DNA of 51,515 nt, from assembly GCA_023438065.1 (NCBI GenBank), contig JAEXRH010000019.1, positions 1-51,515 of the forward strand. The letters are read 5' to 3'. Shown here piece by piece: positions 1 through 10,000 of this stretch. The notes below the pieces were generated by a model. The model worked only from the letters and a program-made list of their open reading frames with translations, ran no database searches and was not told the DNA's origin. The DNA is from Spirochaetota bacterium (GTDB lineage: Bacteria > Spirochaetota > Spirochaetia > Treponematales > Treponemataceae). Each line of letters opens with the position of its first letter. Within the stretch, counting starts at the first letter, position 1. Position numbers and translations under genes: made by a program.

Positions 1-507
1 ATGGAACGCGCACGCACGGACAGTCTGACGGGACTCTACGGCAAGGCCGCGCTCCTGCACCACGCAGAGATGACGATGCAGCGGAATCCGCATGGCACCC
101 TGTCATTGATCATGCTCGACATTGACAACTTCAAGGGCATCAACGACAAACTGGGCCACCCCATCGGCGACCGGTGCCTGCAGTCGCTGTCCGGCATCGC
201 ACGATCGACATTCCGCGCCAACGACGTGCTCGCCCGCTACGGAGGGGACGAGTTCATCTTCCTGCTGCCCGGCACCGTCCCGAAGATGGCGATGACCGTG
301 GCCGAGAGGTTCCGCCGCAACATCGAGGTCGGCAGCAACCCAAAATTCACGGTTTCCGTGGGAATCGCCACATTTCCCGCCGACGGTGCCGACATCAAGT
401 CGCTGATCGAATCGGCGGACCGCGCGCTGTACATGTCCAAGGAACATGGTCGGAACCAGGTCACGCACATCTCCTGGGCAGCCGATACGGCCGTCCCGCC
501 GACATGA
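1..507 (+). CDS. GGDEF diguanylate cyclase domain (C-terminal part)
   Basis: Catalytic domain that makes cyclic di-GMP from two GTP. The 168 visible residues are essentially one whole GGDEF domain: DSLTGLYGK near the start, LDIDNFKGIND with the metal-binding aspartate, an intact YGGDEF active site and the late SVGIATFPADG block. An RxxD (RAND) lies five residues before GGDEF, which is the position of the product-inhibition I-site, so the enzyme is predicted active and feedback inhibited. The reading frame is open at base 1, so the true protein probably begins upstream with a sensory part that is not in the window. The first ATG here need not be the start. Confidence 0.9.
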   Translation: MERARTDSLTGLYGKAALLHHAEMTMQRNPHGTLSLIMLDIDNFKGINDKLGHPIGDRCLQSLSGIARSTFRANDVLARYGGDEFIFLLPGTVPKMAMTVAERFRRNIEVGSNPKFTVSVGIATFPADGADIKSLIESADRALYMSKEHGRNQVTHISWAADTAVPPT

Positions 508-650
508 CCCAGCCGCCGCGTGCCATGCGGACATGTTGACGAAGCACTGCCGCACCCGCGCATCCGGATGACGGTCTGATGAGATGCATGAGTGCCGCAC
601 ACATGTCCGATTATAATCCGGTGAGTTGCATGAGAATCCGATGAAATGCC

Positions 651-679
651 TTGTCACATGCGGATCCGCTTGGTATGCT
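651..679 (+). promoter_or_regulatory. Sigma-A type promoter for the HAAS/DUF4097 gene pair
   Basis: TTGTCA at 651-656 and TATGCT at 674-679 are separated by exactly 17 bases, about 50 bases before the ATG at 730. The match is good at -35 and moderate at -10. The rest of 508-729 shows no gene. Confidence 0.45.
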
Positions 680-729
680 GATCCCGCCGCCATGAACAGG
701 TGGTGTGGAACGCAGGACGGAGAGGACGC

Positions 730-1416
730 ATGAACCGTATTGATTTTCTTCATTCCCTGTATCTGGAATTATCCGGCATGCCCGACACGGAGCGCCGTGC
801 CATGCTTGCCCCGTATGAGGCCGCATTCCTCGAGGGAGCCCGGCAGGGCCGTGCCGAGGAGGACATCGCGCAGTCGCTTGGCGATCCTGCCGTTGTGGCG
901 CGCTGCCTTGTTGAAGCGCGGCCGGAGAGCCGGCACGACGGCAACGGTGACACATCGTTTGCCGGCGGTACGCCGCCGGCAAACGGCTGGCGGCATGGCG
1001 ACTACCCGACGCCTCCCCCCGGCTGGCAAAACAACGGCATGCAGCCGCCACCCCCCGCCCGCAGGGGGTGCCTGTCATCCTTGCTGATCGGCGGCATCAT
1101 CCTGCTGCTCAACCTGTGCTTCTTGCTTGGCCCCGTCCTGGGGGTGTACGGACTGCTGTTCGGCGGCTGGTGCGCATCTCTCGGCCTGTCGGTCGGTGGC
1201 GTCGTCGCCTTTGCGGGCAGTCTCGCCGCTTCGTCGCTGCCAGGGTGGGTGCCCGACTCGCTCTCCATGGCCACGCTGCTGTCGGGCTCCGTGATGATGG
1301 CCTCGTCAGGCCTGCTGCTCGGGATGGGCCTGTGGCATGTGACACGCTGGACTATCCGGCTCACGGGACGCTACCTCGGATGGACCGCGAACCTCATTCT
1401 CAACAAGCCGTCTTGA
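730..1416 (+). CDS. HAAS-domain (DUF1700-like) membrane protein
   Basis: About 228 residues. The first 60 (MNRIDFLHSLYLELSGMPDTERRAML... then GRAEEDIAQSLGDP) match the small helical HAAS/DUF1700 domain usually seen in membrane proteins encoded beside PadR regulators. A proline-rich linker follows (PTPPPGWQNNG, PPPPARRG), then several hydrophobic segments that should be membrane helices. The start at 730 is chosen because GGAGAGGA sits just upstream. An earlier GTG at 700 has no ribosome site. A DUF4097 gene begins 22 bases downstream, a common pairing in Bacillota that suggests an envelope-stress or signalling role. No PadR gene is visible here. The precise function is unknown. Confidence 0.7.
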   Translation: MNRIDFLHSLYLELSGMPDTERRAMLAPYEAAFLEGARQGRAEEDIAQSLGDPAVVARCLVEARPESRHDGNGDTSFAGGTPPANGWRHGDYPTPPPGWQNNGMQPPPPARRGCLSSLLIGGIILLLNLCFLLGPVLGVYGLLFGGWCASLGLSVGGVVAFAGSLAASSLPGWVPDSLSMATLLSGSVMMASSGLLLGMGLWHVTRWTIRLTGRYLGWTANLILNKPS

Positions 1417-1438
1417 CAGAAACAACCGGAGGCAACAC

Positions 1439-2545
1439 ATGAAAGCAAGAAAAATCGCCCTTTGGACCCTTGTCGCACTGGTGCTGTCCGGCACACTGTT
1501 CGCCGTCAGCGTCACGGAGGATTTCCGTCGCAATGGCGGCTCGCTCTCCTTCGAGCAGGCGCAGATCGGCCCCGGCACCAGCTACACCCTCGACGAAACC
1601 GAAGCTGCCGCAACGGCCGGGATCCGTCACATCGAGATTCGTTCCGACAGTCCCGACGTGATCATCACGGAGACGGACGGCGACACCACCTCCGTCCGCC
1701 TGCACGGCACCGTCCGCACCACGGCGGCGGCCTCCGTGCCGCACCTGGTCATGGAGCGGAACGGGGACACGCTCGTATTCAGGCTCGAACGCGCCTCGAC
1801 CCTGTCGATCGGCTTCCACAGCAGCAACCTGTCACTCGATGTCGCCCTGCCGGCGGCCTATGCGGGCATGCTCACCCTGTCCGGCGCATCCTCCGGCATC
1901 GAGATGAATGCGGGACACTTCGAAGCGCTTTCCATCCAGACCGCCTCGGGCGATGTCAGTCTTGGCTCCCTGACGACGGAGCATGCCCTGAAGATCAAGA
2001 CCGTTTCCGGCGAAATCCGGATTGACAAAGCAGCGTGCGGGGACGCCGAAATCAGCTCGGTCTCGGGTGACAAGACAATCGGCACCTTGTCGGTCGCGAG
2101 CACGGCCCGGCTCGGCGCCACCTCCGGTGCGACGGAGGCGGAGCGCATCTCCGCCCGCGATGTCGATGCCACCACCGTATCGGGCGACATGACCATCGGA
2201 AGCCTCAATGCGTCACAGGCGCGGTTTGAAGGCACCTCCGGCGCCTTCCGCATCGAGGACATGACAGGAGCGCTGGCCGCCACCACCGTCTCGGGGGACA
2301 TGGCCTTCCATTTTTCGGACCCGGGCCGCGATGTCGTGGTGAAGTCGACGTCCGGAGCGGTTGAGCTCGACTTCCCCGACAACACGGGACTTGACGTGAC
2401 AGCGAAAAGCACGAGCGGTTCCATCAACGGCTCCGTTTCCCTCGCGGGTGGCGAGAGGAAGGATCATCTCTGGACAGGCACCTCCGGCGACAAGTCCGTC
2501 AGGGTGGAGATCGGAACGGTTTCCGGCAACATTCTGCTGGACTGA
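1439..2545 (+). CDS. DUF4097-family beta-strand repeat surface protein
   Basis: 368 residues. The N-terminus (MKARKIALWTLVALVLSGTLFAV) is a signal peptide or membrane anchor. The rest is a run of short repeats with the pattern ISTxSGD/ATTVSGDM/STSGAVELD, the beta-helix-like pattern of the DUF4097 family (putative adhesin). It should lie outside the membrane. It follows the HAAS gene closely (GGAGG before the ATG), so the two are probably co-transcribed and work together, perhaps in envelope sensing. Experimental function of this family is poorly known. Confidence 0.75.
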   Translation: MKARKIALWTLVALVLSGTLFAVSVTEDFRRNGGSLSFEQAQIGPGTSYTLDETEAAATAGIRHIEIRSDSPDVIITETDGDTTSVRLHGTVRTTAAASVPHLVMERNGDTLVFRLERASTLSIGFHSSNLSLDVALPAAYAGMLTLSGASSGIEMNAGHFEALSIQTASGDVSLGSLTTEHALKIKTVSGEIRIDKAACGDAEISSVSGDKTIGTLSVASTARLGATSGATEAERISARDVDATTVSGDMTIGSLNASQARFEGTSGAFRIEDMTGALAATTVSGDMAFHFSDPGRDVVVKSTSGAVELDFPDNTGLDVTAKSTSGSINGSVSLAGGERKDHLWTGTSGDKSVRVEIGTVSGNILLD

Positions 2546-2593
2546 CAGCGGCCAATACGCATCTTGCGCGCCGCGAATCCGCTGGCGACAGGG

Positions 2594-2628
2594 AACGAGG
2601 GAGAACCGGCAACCGGTTCTCCCTCGTT
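2594..2628. terminator. Bidirectional hairpin terminator
   Basis: Perfect 16-bp stem (2594-2609 with 2613-2628) around the 3-base loop CAA. It lies between the convergent DUF4097 gene and the HTH-methyltransferase gene. There is no long T run on either side. Confidence 0.75.
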
Positions 2629-2671
2629 ATACCTGACGGATGAAAGGGGATGGATCAGGGAAAGCGCAGCA

Positions 2672-3496
2672 TCACGGAGCTTCCGCCCGCATCAGATAGG
2701 CCGTACGGCCTTCCGGCGCCGCCTGCTCCCACACCACCCCGGGCCGCAGGAAGCCGGCTTCCGCCAGCCACCCGGCCAACATGGCGCGCGCAATGCCCGG
2801 CCAGGTGTCGTGCATCGCCTGCTGCCACAGCTCGTCGCGGTAGGTGTCGTATTCCACGACCGCCAGCTGCCCGCCCGCCGCGAGCACCCGCCGAAATGCG
2901 CGGATCGTCTCCACCGGATCCGGCACATGGTGCAGGCACAGGGACGCATACACGCACTGTGCCTGTCCGTCTTCGGCCGGCACGTCGCCCGGCTCGCACA
3001 GGCGGGTCACGATGGTGGCCAAGCCCTTGGCGGATGCCTGCCGGTTCAATTCAGCAAGCATGCCCGATGACACGTCGAGCGCCAGCACGCGGCCACGGTT
3101 CGCAGCCACCCACTGGGCAATCTGCCCGGTCCCCGAGCCATAGTCGATGCAGAGGCCGTTGACCGCGGGCGGGCAATGACGCTCGAGCGCGGCCAGCAGA
3201 CCCACCTCGAAGGATTGGTCGCGCACCTGGTCATAAGCGGGTGCCAGGGCGTCAAAATAGCGTCGCTGCTCCTGGTCGCTGTCGGAATAGGACCGCGAGC
3301 GGCCGTCACCGAGCCACCGCAACAGCGCCTCGCGGGAGAAGCGCCATTCGCGGCCGATCTTGCGGGCCGGCACATCCTCGTCGCGCAGCAGCTTGATGAA
3401 CGTCTTCACGCTCACGTCAAACAGTGCGGCGGCCTGATCCAGCGTCAGGATCGCGTCCATGTCCGGTTCGGTGACGCCATGGCGGGACTGCGTCAT
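2672..3496 (-). CDS. HTH (excisionase/MerR-type) - SAM methyltransferase fusion
   Basis: About 274 residues. Residues roughly 15-65 (LTLDQAAALFDVSVKTFIKLLRDEDVPARKIG then WRFSREALLRWLG) form an excisionase-family winged HTH. From about 80 on it is a class I SAM-dependent methyltransferase: motif I is CIDYGSGTGQIAQWVA, followed by VLALDVSSGML and a C-terminal part typical of small-molecule methyltransferases of the UbiE type. The ATG at 3496 overlaps the ahcY stop as ATGA, so translation is coupled; a GTG at 3502 is the alternative. Coupling to SAH hydrolase fits, since AhcY removes the SAH the methyltransferase makes. The substrate and any DNA target are unknown. The fusion itself is unusual. 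Confidence 0.75.
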   Translation of the reverse strand: MTQSRHGVTEPDMDAILTLDQAAALFDVSVKTFIKLLRDEDVPARKIGREWRFSREALLRWLGDGRSRSYSDSDQEQRRYFDALAPAYDQVRDQSFEVGLLAALERHCPPAVNGLCIDYGSGTGQIAQWVAANRGRVLALDVSSGMLAELNRQASAKGLATIVTRLCEPGDVPAEDGQAQCVYASLCLHHVPDPVETIRAFRRVLAAGGQLAVVEYDTYRDELWQQAMHDTWPGIARAMLAGWLAEAGFLRPGVVWEQAAPEGRTAYLMRAEAP

Positions 3497-4755
3497 ACGC
3501 ACCAGCTTCCCAGATAGGCCTTCTGGGCATCAGACAGACGGTCGATGGTCACATTGAGGCTCTCCAGCTTCATGGCGGCGATGCGTGCATCGATGTCGGC
3601 CGGTATTGCCAACACACCCGGCTTGAGCTTGTCGTGGTTCTCCGCCATGTACAGGGCGCCAAGCGCCTGCACGGCAAAGCTCATGTCCATGATCTCGGCA
3701 GGGTGGCCGTCCCCGCAGGCCAGATTCACCAGCCGCCCCTCGCCCAGCAGGTAGATCCGCCGGCCGTCCGGCATCTGATAGCCACGGATGTTGTGTCTGC
3801 TTTCCTCCGTGCCGACCGCCAGCGTCTCGAGTTCGGGAATGCAGATTTCCACATTGAAATGGCCGGCGTTGCACAGGATGGCTCCGTCCTTCATCCGTTC
3901 GAAGTGCTCGCCGTGGATGACCCGCTCGCAGCCGGTGACGGTGACGAACAGATCGCCCAGCGGCGCGGCATCGCGCATGGACAGGACAGTGAAACCGTCC
4001 ATGACCGCCTCGATGGCCTTTACCGGATCGATCTCCGTCACGACGACCTTCGCGCCAAGTCCCTTCGCCCGCATCGCGACCCCCTTGCCGCACCAGCCGT
4101 ATCCCGCGACCACCACGGTTTTGCCCGCGATGATGAGATTCGTGGTGCGGTCGATGGCATCGAACACGGATTGGCCCGTGCCATACCGGTTGTCGAACAG
4201 ATGCTTGCACATCGCGTCGTTGACGGCCATCATCGGGAACCGGAGAACCCCCTCCCGTTCCATTGCCCGCAGGCGCAGGATGCCCGTGGTGGTCTCCTCG
4301 CAGCCGCCCCAGACTTGCGGCACCAGGTGGGGCAGCTTCACATGCAGCGCATGGATGAGATCGCCGCCGTCATCGATGATGATGTTCGGACCATGGGCAA
4401 GCGTCTGCTCGATGTGCGTCTCATACTCCGAAGCGGTCGCACCGTACCAGGCGTGCACGTCAATGCCGTCGGCCGCCAGACCAGCAGCCACGTCATCCTG
4501 TGTTGATAGCGGATTGCTGCCCGTGACGGACATGTGCGCGCCGCCGGCGGCCAACACCTTCGACAGGTAGGCCGTCTTGGCCTCCAGATGAACGGACAGC
4601 GAGATACGGACGCCCGCGAATGGCTTCGAGAGAGCGAACTCCTCTTCAAGCCGGGACAGGATGGGCATGTTGCGCTTCACCCAGTCGATCTTGCGGCGCC
4701 CCTCGGCCGCCAGGGAAAGGTCGCGGATGTGGCTGCGGACTGCGGTTTGTGTCAT
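3493..4755 (-). CDS. ahcY: Adenosylhomocysteinase (SAH hydrolase)
   Basis: 420 residues, the short bacterial/archaeal form. It splits S-adenosylhomocysteine into adenosine and homocysteine using bound NAD. Visible marks are the NAD-binding loop VVVAGYGWCGKGVAMRAKG, the substrate region (MSVTGSNPLSTQDDVAAGL), the DDGGDL motif and the C-terminal NLACGDGHPAEIMDMSFA block. The start at 4755 (MTQTAVRSH) is preceded by AAGGAGGAG at ideal spacing; an upstream extension to 4902 has no such site. It has its own promoter and ends in an ATGA overlap with a methyltransferase gene. The product homocysteine can feed methionine synthesis. Confidence 0.95.
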   Translation of the reverse strand: MTQTAVRSHIRDLSLAAEGRRKIDWVKRNMPILSRLEEEFALSKPFAGVRISLSVHLEAKTAYLSKVLAAGGAHMSVTGSNPLSTQDDVAAGLAADGIDVHAWYGATASEYETHIEQTLAHGPNIIIDDGGDLIHALHVKLPHLVPQVWGGCEETTTGILRLRAMEREGVLRFPMMAVNDAMCKHLFDNRYGTGQSVFDAIDRTTNLIIAGKTVVVAGYGWCGKGVAMRAKGLGAKVVVTEIDPVKAIEAVMDGFTVLSMRDAAPLGDLFVTVTGCERVIHGEHFERMKDGAILCNAGHFNVEICIPELETLAVGTEESRHNIRGYQMPDGRRIYLLGEGRLVNLACGDGHPAEIMDMSFAVQALGALYMAENHDKLKPGVLAIPADIDARIAAMKLESLNVTIDRLSDAQKAYLGSWCV

Positions 4756-4825
4756 TGACTCCTCCTTGCCGCTGGGAGCGGCGCTGCGCCGCCGGATATA
4801 TGGCCCGGCAGGGGTGCTCCTCTCC

Positions 4826-4854
4826 ATTATACGGGCCGACCCGAGGGGCGGCAA
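4826..4854 (-). promoter_or_regulatory. Promoter of ahcY
   Basis: On the minus strand TTGCCG (4849-4854), a 17-base spacer and a perfect TATAAT (4826-4831). Transcription would start near 4819 and give a leader of about 60 bases that contains GAGGAGC close to its 5' end and a strong GC hairpin just before the ribosome site. Confidence 0.7.
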
Positions 4855-5126
4855 GGGCATCCCGGCACTAAGTTCTCCAATTCGCCCTTCATTTTCACCC
4901 AAACGACGCGCATGTCACCCAACATGATGCAGCGCGGTCCGACCGCAATCCGTCTGGCGGAGCGATCCCGCGCACGAACGCCACCCTCTCGGCCAGCCCC
5001 CCGGGGCGATATCCGGTCACGGTCCCGCGCCTTGCTTCCCAACCGGCAATCGAGGTGATATCATGAGGCGGACGGAGGCCGCCGCAAACGCTTGTCCGGC
5101 ATGGCATCCACAACAGGAGGGCATCC

Positions 5127-6056
5127 ATGGATCGACGGAATCAACTCGAAGGCGTCCTGTCCGGATTCGGCGCCTATCTGCTCTGGGGCATACTTCCGTT
5201 TTACTGGAAGCTTTTGTCGGCATTCCGACCGGAAACCATCCTCGGCTTCCGGATTGTGCACGCGGGCATCTTCATGGTCGCAGTCGGCCTGATCGGCCGG
5301 CGGCTCCCCGCCACCGTGCGCCTGTTGAGGAACCGCCGCACGCTGCTGCTTGTGACGGCCAGTTCCGTGCTGATCACACTCAACTGGTACATCTACATCT
5401 GGGCGGTCAATCGCGCCTTCATCGTGGAATCGAGCCTGGGCTACTTCATCAATCCGCTTGTTTCGGTCGCTTTCGGCGTGTTGTTCATGAAGGAGCGCAT
5501 GACACCGGCCATGGGGATCTCAGTGTTCCTGGCGGCGGCCGGTGTGGTGGTGATGGCGGTCGGATACGGCCGGATCCCGTGGATCTCCCTGGCGCTGGCC
5601 TTCACCTTCGCCACCTACGGACTGGTCAAGAAGATTGCCAAGCTCGACGGCCTGACAGGTCTGACACTCGAAACCCTCCTGCTGGTGGCCCCGATGCTCC
5701 TGTTTCTGGGGATCATGGGCTTCACGACCGGTTGGACGGTCCGTGCGCCCGGCACCGGCGTCGTGCTGGCAAGCCTGCTGGCCGGCATCATCACGGCAGT
5801 CCCGCTCATCCTGTTCGGCCACGCCTCGCAAAAGCTCGAGCTGAGCACGCTCGGCTTCATCCAGTACGTCTCGCCGACCCTGCAGCTGCTTATCGGCGTG
5901 CTGGCCTATGGCGAAGCCTTCACAGGAAGGCATCTGCTGGCTTTCTCGCTCATCTGGGCGGGGCTCCTCGTCTACAGCATGCCGCAAATCCGCGGCATGC
6001 TGCGTGCGCGAGGCGCGCGCAGGACACAGGTCACAGACAGTCCGTCCGCAGAATGA
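5127..6056 (+). CDS. rarD: RarD-type EamA/DMT family permease
   Basis: 309 residues with about ten hydrophobic segments, the usual size and layout for RarD. The N-terminal signature GAYLLWGILPFYWKLL and the region ITLNWYIYIWAVNRAFIVESSLGYFINPLVSV are strongly typical of the family. These are inner-membrane exporters of the drug/metabolite transporter superfamily; RarD is known by name from a chloramphenicol-sensitivity phenotype but its natural substrate is unclear. AACAGGAGGG precedes the ATG. It is divergent from ahcY, and the 370 bases between hold the ahcY promoter and no other gene I can see. Confidence 0.9.
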   Translation: MDRRNQLEGVLSGFGAYLLWGILPFYWKLLSAFRPETILGFRIVHAGIFMVAVGLIGRRLPATVRLLRNRRTLLLVTASSVLITLNWYIYIWAVNRAFIVESSLGYFINPLVSVAFGVLFMKERMTPAMGISVFLAAAGVVVMAVGYGRIPWISLALAFTFATYGLVKKIAKLDGLTGLTLETLLLVAPMLLFLGIMGFTTGWTVRAPGTGVVLASLLAGIITAVPLILFGHASQKLELSTLGFIQYVSPTLQLLIGVLAYGEAFTGRHLLAFSLIWAGLLVYSMPQIRGMLRARGARRTQVTDSPSAE

Positions 6057-6157
6057 CGAACGACCGGCACCCATGCGGATGACACCCAAGAGGTCCGCTT
6101 TGCGACATGCCTGCAGACCGCATGTGTGCGGCGGACCGCAGGACAGGCATGCTCGGT

Positions 6158-6985
6158 TCAGGCATCCCGCCGTGCCACAATACCCGCGACCAGTGCGGAA
6201 AATCGCTTCTCCACCATCTTGCCGGTCTCCATGACCTCTTCGTGTGTCAACGGCTGGTCGAGGATGCCGGCCGCCATGTTCGTGATGCAGGAGATGGCGA
6301 TGACACGCATGCCCATATGGCGGGCCGCGATGGCCTCCGGTACGGTCGACATGCCGACCGCATCCGCCCCGAGGGTGCGCAGCGCCCGGATTTCGGCCGG
6401 TGTCTCGAATGCCGGTCCCCGGCAATAGGCATAGACGCCCTGCCGCAGCTCGAAGCCGCTGCGGCGCGCCACATCGGTGGCAACCATGACCCATTGCGGG
6501 TCATAGATGCGCGAAGCATCCGGGAACCGCGGTCCCAGCTCGTCCTCGTTCGGCCCGCGCAGCGGGGAATCGGCCCACAGGCCGATATGGTCGGTGACAG
6601 CCATCAGGTCGCCGGGCCGGAAGGATAGGTTGACTCCGCCCGCGGCATTCGTCAGGAACAGGTTCCGGACGCCCAGCCGGTGGAACACACGGACCGGGAA
6701 CACAACCGTGCCCATGTCGTAGCCTTCGTAATGATGGAACCGCCCCTTCATGCAAACGACAGGCACCCCCTCGAGCAAGCCGAAAATCAGCATGCCCGCA
6801 TGTCCGGGCACCGTCGTCTGCGGGAAACCGGGTATCTGTTCATAGGGAATTTCCACCTTGTCCCCGATCATGGATGCGAGGGCGCCCAGTCCCGAGCCAA
6901 GCACAATGGCCGTGTCGGGCACCTGTCCGATACGCTCCCTGAGCCAGTCTGCCGTCAAATCCAACCGTTGCGTCAACTCCGACAT
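6158..6985 (-). CDS. Purine nucleoside phosphorylase (trimeric class I)
   Basis: About 275 residues, the size of trimeric PNPs. It cleaves guanosine, inosine and their deoxy forms with phosphate to base plus (deoxy)ribose-1-phosphate. Key blocks are VLGSGLGALA, FPQTTVPGHAG, KGRFHHYEGYDM, NAAGGVNLSFRPGDLM, GPAFETPAEIRALRTLGADAVGMSTVPE and the late ISCITNMAAG. I chose ATG 6985 over 7012 because AAGGGTGG precedes it and the family normally begins here. It follows polC by about 70 bases on the same strand and could share its transcript. Class I PNPs prefer 6-oxopurines, so adenosine from AhcY would need deamination first. Confidence 0.93.
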   Translation of the reverse strand: MSELTQRLDLTADWLRERIGQVPDTAIVLGSGLGALASMIGDKVEIPYEQIPGFPQTTVPGHAGMLIFGLLEGVPVVCMKGRFHHYEGYDMGTVVFPVRVFHRLGVRNLFLTNAAGGVNLSFRPGDLMAVTDHIGLWADSPLRGPNEDELGPRFPDASRIYDPQWVMVATDVARRSGFELRQGVYAYCRGPAFETPAEIRALRTLGADAVGMSTVPEAIAARHMGMRVIAISCITNMAAGILDQPLTHEEVMETGKMVEKRFSALVAGIVARRDA

Positions 6986-7055
6986 CGTCTGCCACCCTTC
7001 CTTCCGCGCCATCGCCCGGAATGCGCCGTTACCGCGCGCATGCGCGACCGTTCCG

Positions 7056-10000
7056 TCATGCGAACGAGAACAGGGAAATCTGGCTCGTCGCGTCGAGCCC
7101 CTTCATGCAACCGTGCGCGTCCAGCAGCTCGATGACCGCCTTGGACACGCCGGCACGGATCTTGAGTTCCTCCTGCGAGATGAAGGGTTCCCCGTTGCGG
7201 GCCTCGACAATGGCCTTCGCCGCGGAGGCGCCCAGGCCCGGCAGTGCCGTGAACGGCGGCAGGATGCCCTCGGGCGTCATCGTGTAACGCGTGGCCTCCG
7301 ACTTGTACAGGTCCACCGGCAGCAGGGTGATGCCGCGGGCGTACATCTCGTTGGCCATCTCGAGGATGGTGTACAGGTCCTGCTCCTTCTGCGTGGCGGC
7401 CTTGCCCTTCATCTCGACCTCGCGCATCGCGCGGCGGATGGCTTCTGGCCCCTTGCAGACGATGTTCGCATCGAGTCCTTCGCCGCGCACCGTGTAATAG
7501 GCCGTATAGAAGGCCATCGGATGGTACACCTTGAACCACGCGATGCGGAACGCCATCATGACGTAGGCGGCCGCGTGGGCCTTCGGAAACATGTACTTGA
7601 TCTTCTTGCACGAGTCGATGTACCAGTCGGGCACTTCCTTCTCGCGCATCAGCGCCTCGTATTCCGGCGTGAGGCCCTTGCCCTTTCGGACATTCTCCAT
7701 GATCTTGAACGCCGTGAGCGGCGGCAGGTCGTTCTTGATGAGGTAGATCATGATGTCGTCACGGGTGGAGATGACCTCCGCCAGCCCCGTGACGCCCGCG
7801 CGCACCAGATCCTGGGCGTTGTTGAGCCACACGTCCGTGCCGTGCGACAGGCCCGAGATGCGGATGAGCTCGGCGAAGGTCGTCGGCATCGTGTCCACGA
7901 GCATCTGGCGGACGAACTTCGTGCCGAACTCGGGCACGCCGAAGGTGCCCACCTCCGAGTTGATCTGCTCGGGCGTGACGCCCAGCGGTCCGGTGGACCG
8001 GAAGATCTCCATGACGCGCCGCTCCCCGATGGGGATCTCCTGCGCGTTGAGCCCGGTGATGTCCTCGAGCATGCGGATCATCGTCGGATCGTCATGGCCG
8101 AGGATGTCGAGCTTCAGGATACGGCCCGAAATCGAGTGGTAGTCGAAGTGGGTCGTGATGATGTCCGAATCGGTCGCGTCGGCCGGGCGCTGGATGGGCG
8201 TGAAATCGTGGATGTCCATCGTTTTGGGACAGACCATGACGCCGCCGGGATGCTGGCCCGTGGTGCGCTTGACGCCCGTGCAGCCCGTGGCGAGGCGTTC
8301 GCGCTCGGCCTTGGTGGCGTACAGGCCCTTTTCCTCGAAGTACTTGCTGACGAACCCGAACGCGGTCTTGTCCGCCACGGTGGCGATGGTGCCCGCGCGG
8401 AACACATACCCCTCGCCGAACAGCTCCTCCGTGTACTTGTGGGCGCGGGGCTGGTACTCGCCGGAGAAGTTGAGGTCGATGTCGGGTTCCTTGTCGCCGT
8501 CGAAGCCCAGAAAGGTTTCGAACGGAATGTCGTATCCGTCGCGGATGAGCGGCTCGCCGCAGTGCGGGCAGTCCTTCGGCGGCAGGTCGAAGCCGCAGCC
8601 GATGGTCTTGTCCTTCTCGTGGAACTCCGAGTACAGGCATTTGCCGCACCGGTAGTGGGCCGGCAGCGAATTGACCTCCGTGATGCCGATGAGGTAGGCA
8701 ACCAGGGACGATCCGACCGATCCGCGGGAACCGACCAGGTACCCGTCGTCGTTGGACTTCTTCACCAGCTTCTGCGCGATCATGTACATGACCGAGAAGC
8801 CGTTCTTGATGATGGAGCCGAGCTCGCGCTCCACGCGCTGGTGCACCAGCTCGGGCAGCGGGTTGCCGTACAGCGAGGTGATCTTCTCCTCGCTCATGCG
8901 GCGGATGTCCTCCTCCGCGCCATCCATGTGCGGCGGGAAGGTGCCCGAGGGAATGGGCTTGACCTCGTCGAGCCAGTCGGCCACGAGGTTGGTGTTCGTG
9001 ACGACGACCTCGTAGGCCTTGTCGGGTCCGAGGTAGGCGAACTCCTCCAGCATCTCGGCCGTGGTGCGGAAATACAGCGGCGGCTGGTGCTCGGCGTCCT
9101 TGTACCCCTGGCCGGCCTGCAGGATCTTGCGGAACACGGCGTCCTCGGGGTCGAGGAAGTGCACGTCGCAGGTGGCGACGACGAGCTTTTCCATCTCGTC
9201 GCCGAGCATGACGATGCGGCGGTTGAAATCGCGCAGTTCCTCGACGGACTTGGCCAGCCCTTCGTTCAAAAGGAACTGGTTGTTGCCCGTGGGCTGGATC
9301 TCGAGGTAGTCGTAGTACGAGGCGATGCGCTTGAGCTCGGCGTCGTCCATGCCCTCGAGCACGGCGCGGAACACCTCGCCCGCCTCGCAGGCGCTGCCGA
9401 GGATCAGCCCCTCGCGGTACTTGTCGAGCAGCGAGCGCGGCACGCGCGGCTTCTTGTAAAAATGCTGCAGGTGGCTTTCCGACACCATGCGGTACAGGTT
9501 CTTCAGGCCGGCCTGGTTCTTCACGAGGATGATGACATGATAGCTTTCCGACTTCTTGAAATCCTTGCCGTCGTTGACGCCGCCGGCCTCGTCGGGCACG
9601 AGGTAGCCTTCCATGCCGTAGAGCACCTTGATGGGCAGGTTGTCCTTCTTCGCGAGCGTGCCGGCAATGTCCTGCGCGTCCGGGAACGCCTGCACGACGC
9701 CGTGGTCGGTGACCGCGACGGCCTTGTGGCCCCAGGCGGCGGCGCGCCTGATCATGGCCTTCGTGCCGGAAATGGCGTCGAGCGAGCTCATCTGCGTGTG
9801 CAGGTGGAGCTCCACCCGCTTGACCTCGGCGGTATCCTTGCGCTTGACCTCCGAGAGCGTGAAGGGCGAGAAATCACGCGCCATGATGCACATCTCGTCG
9901 GAGAACTTGTCGAACTGCGCCTCGCCGCGCAGCTTGACGCCCGCGCCGGGCTTGACCGCACCGGTGAGCGCCTCCACGCGTTCCTCGTCGGGAAAGCACT

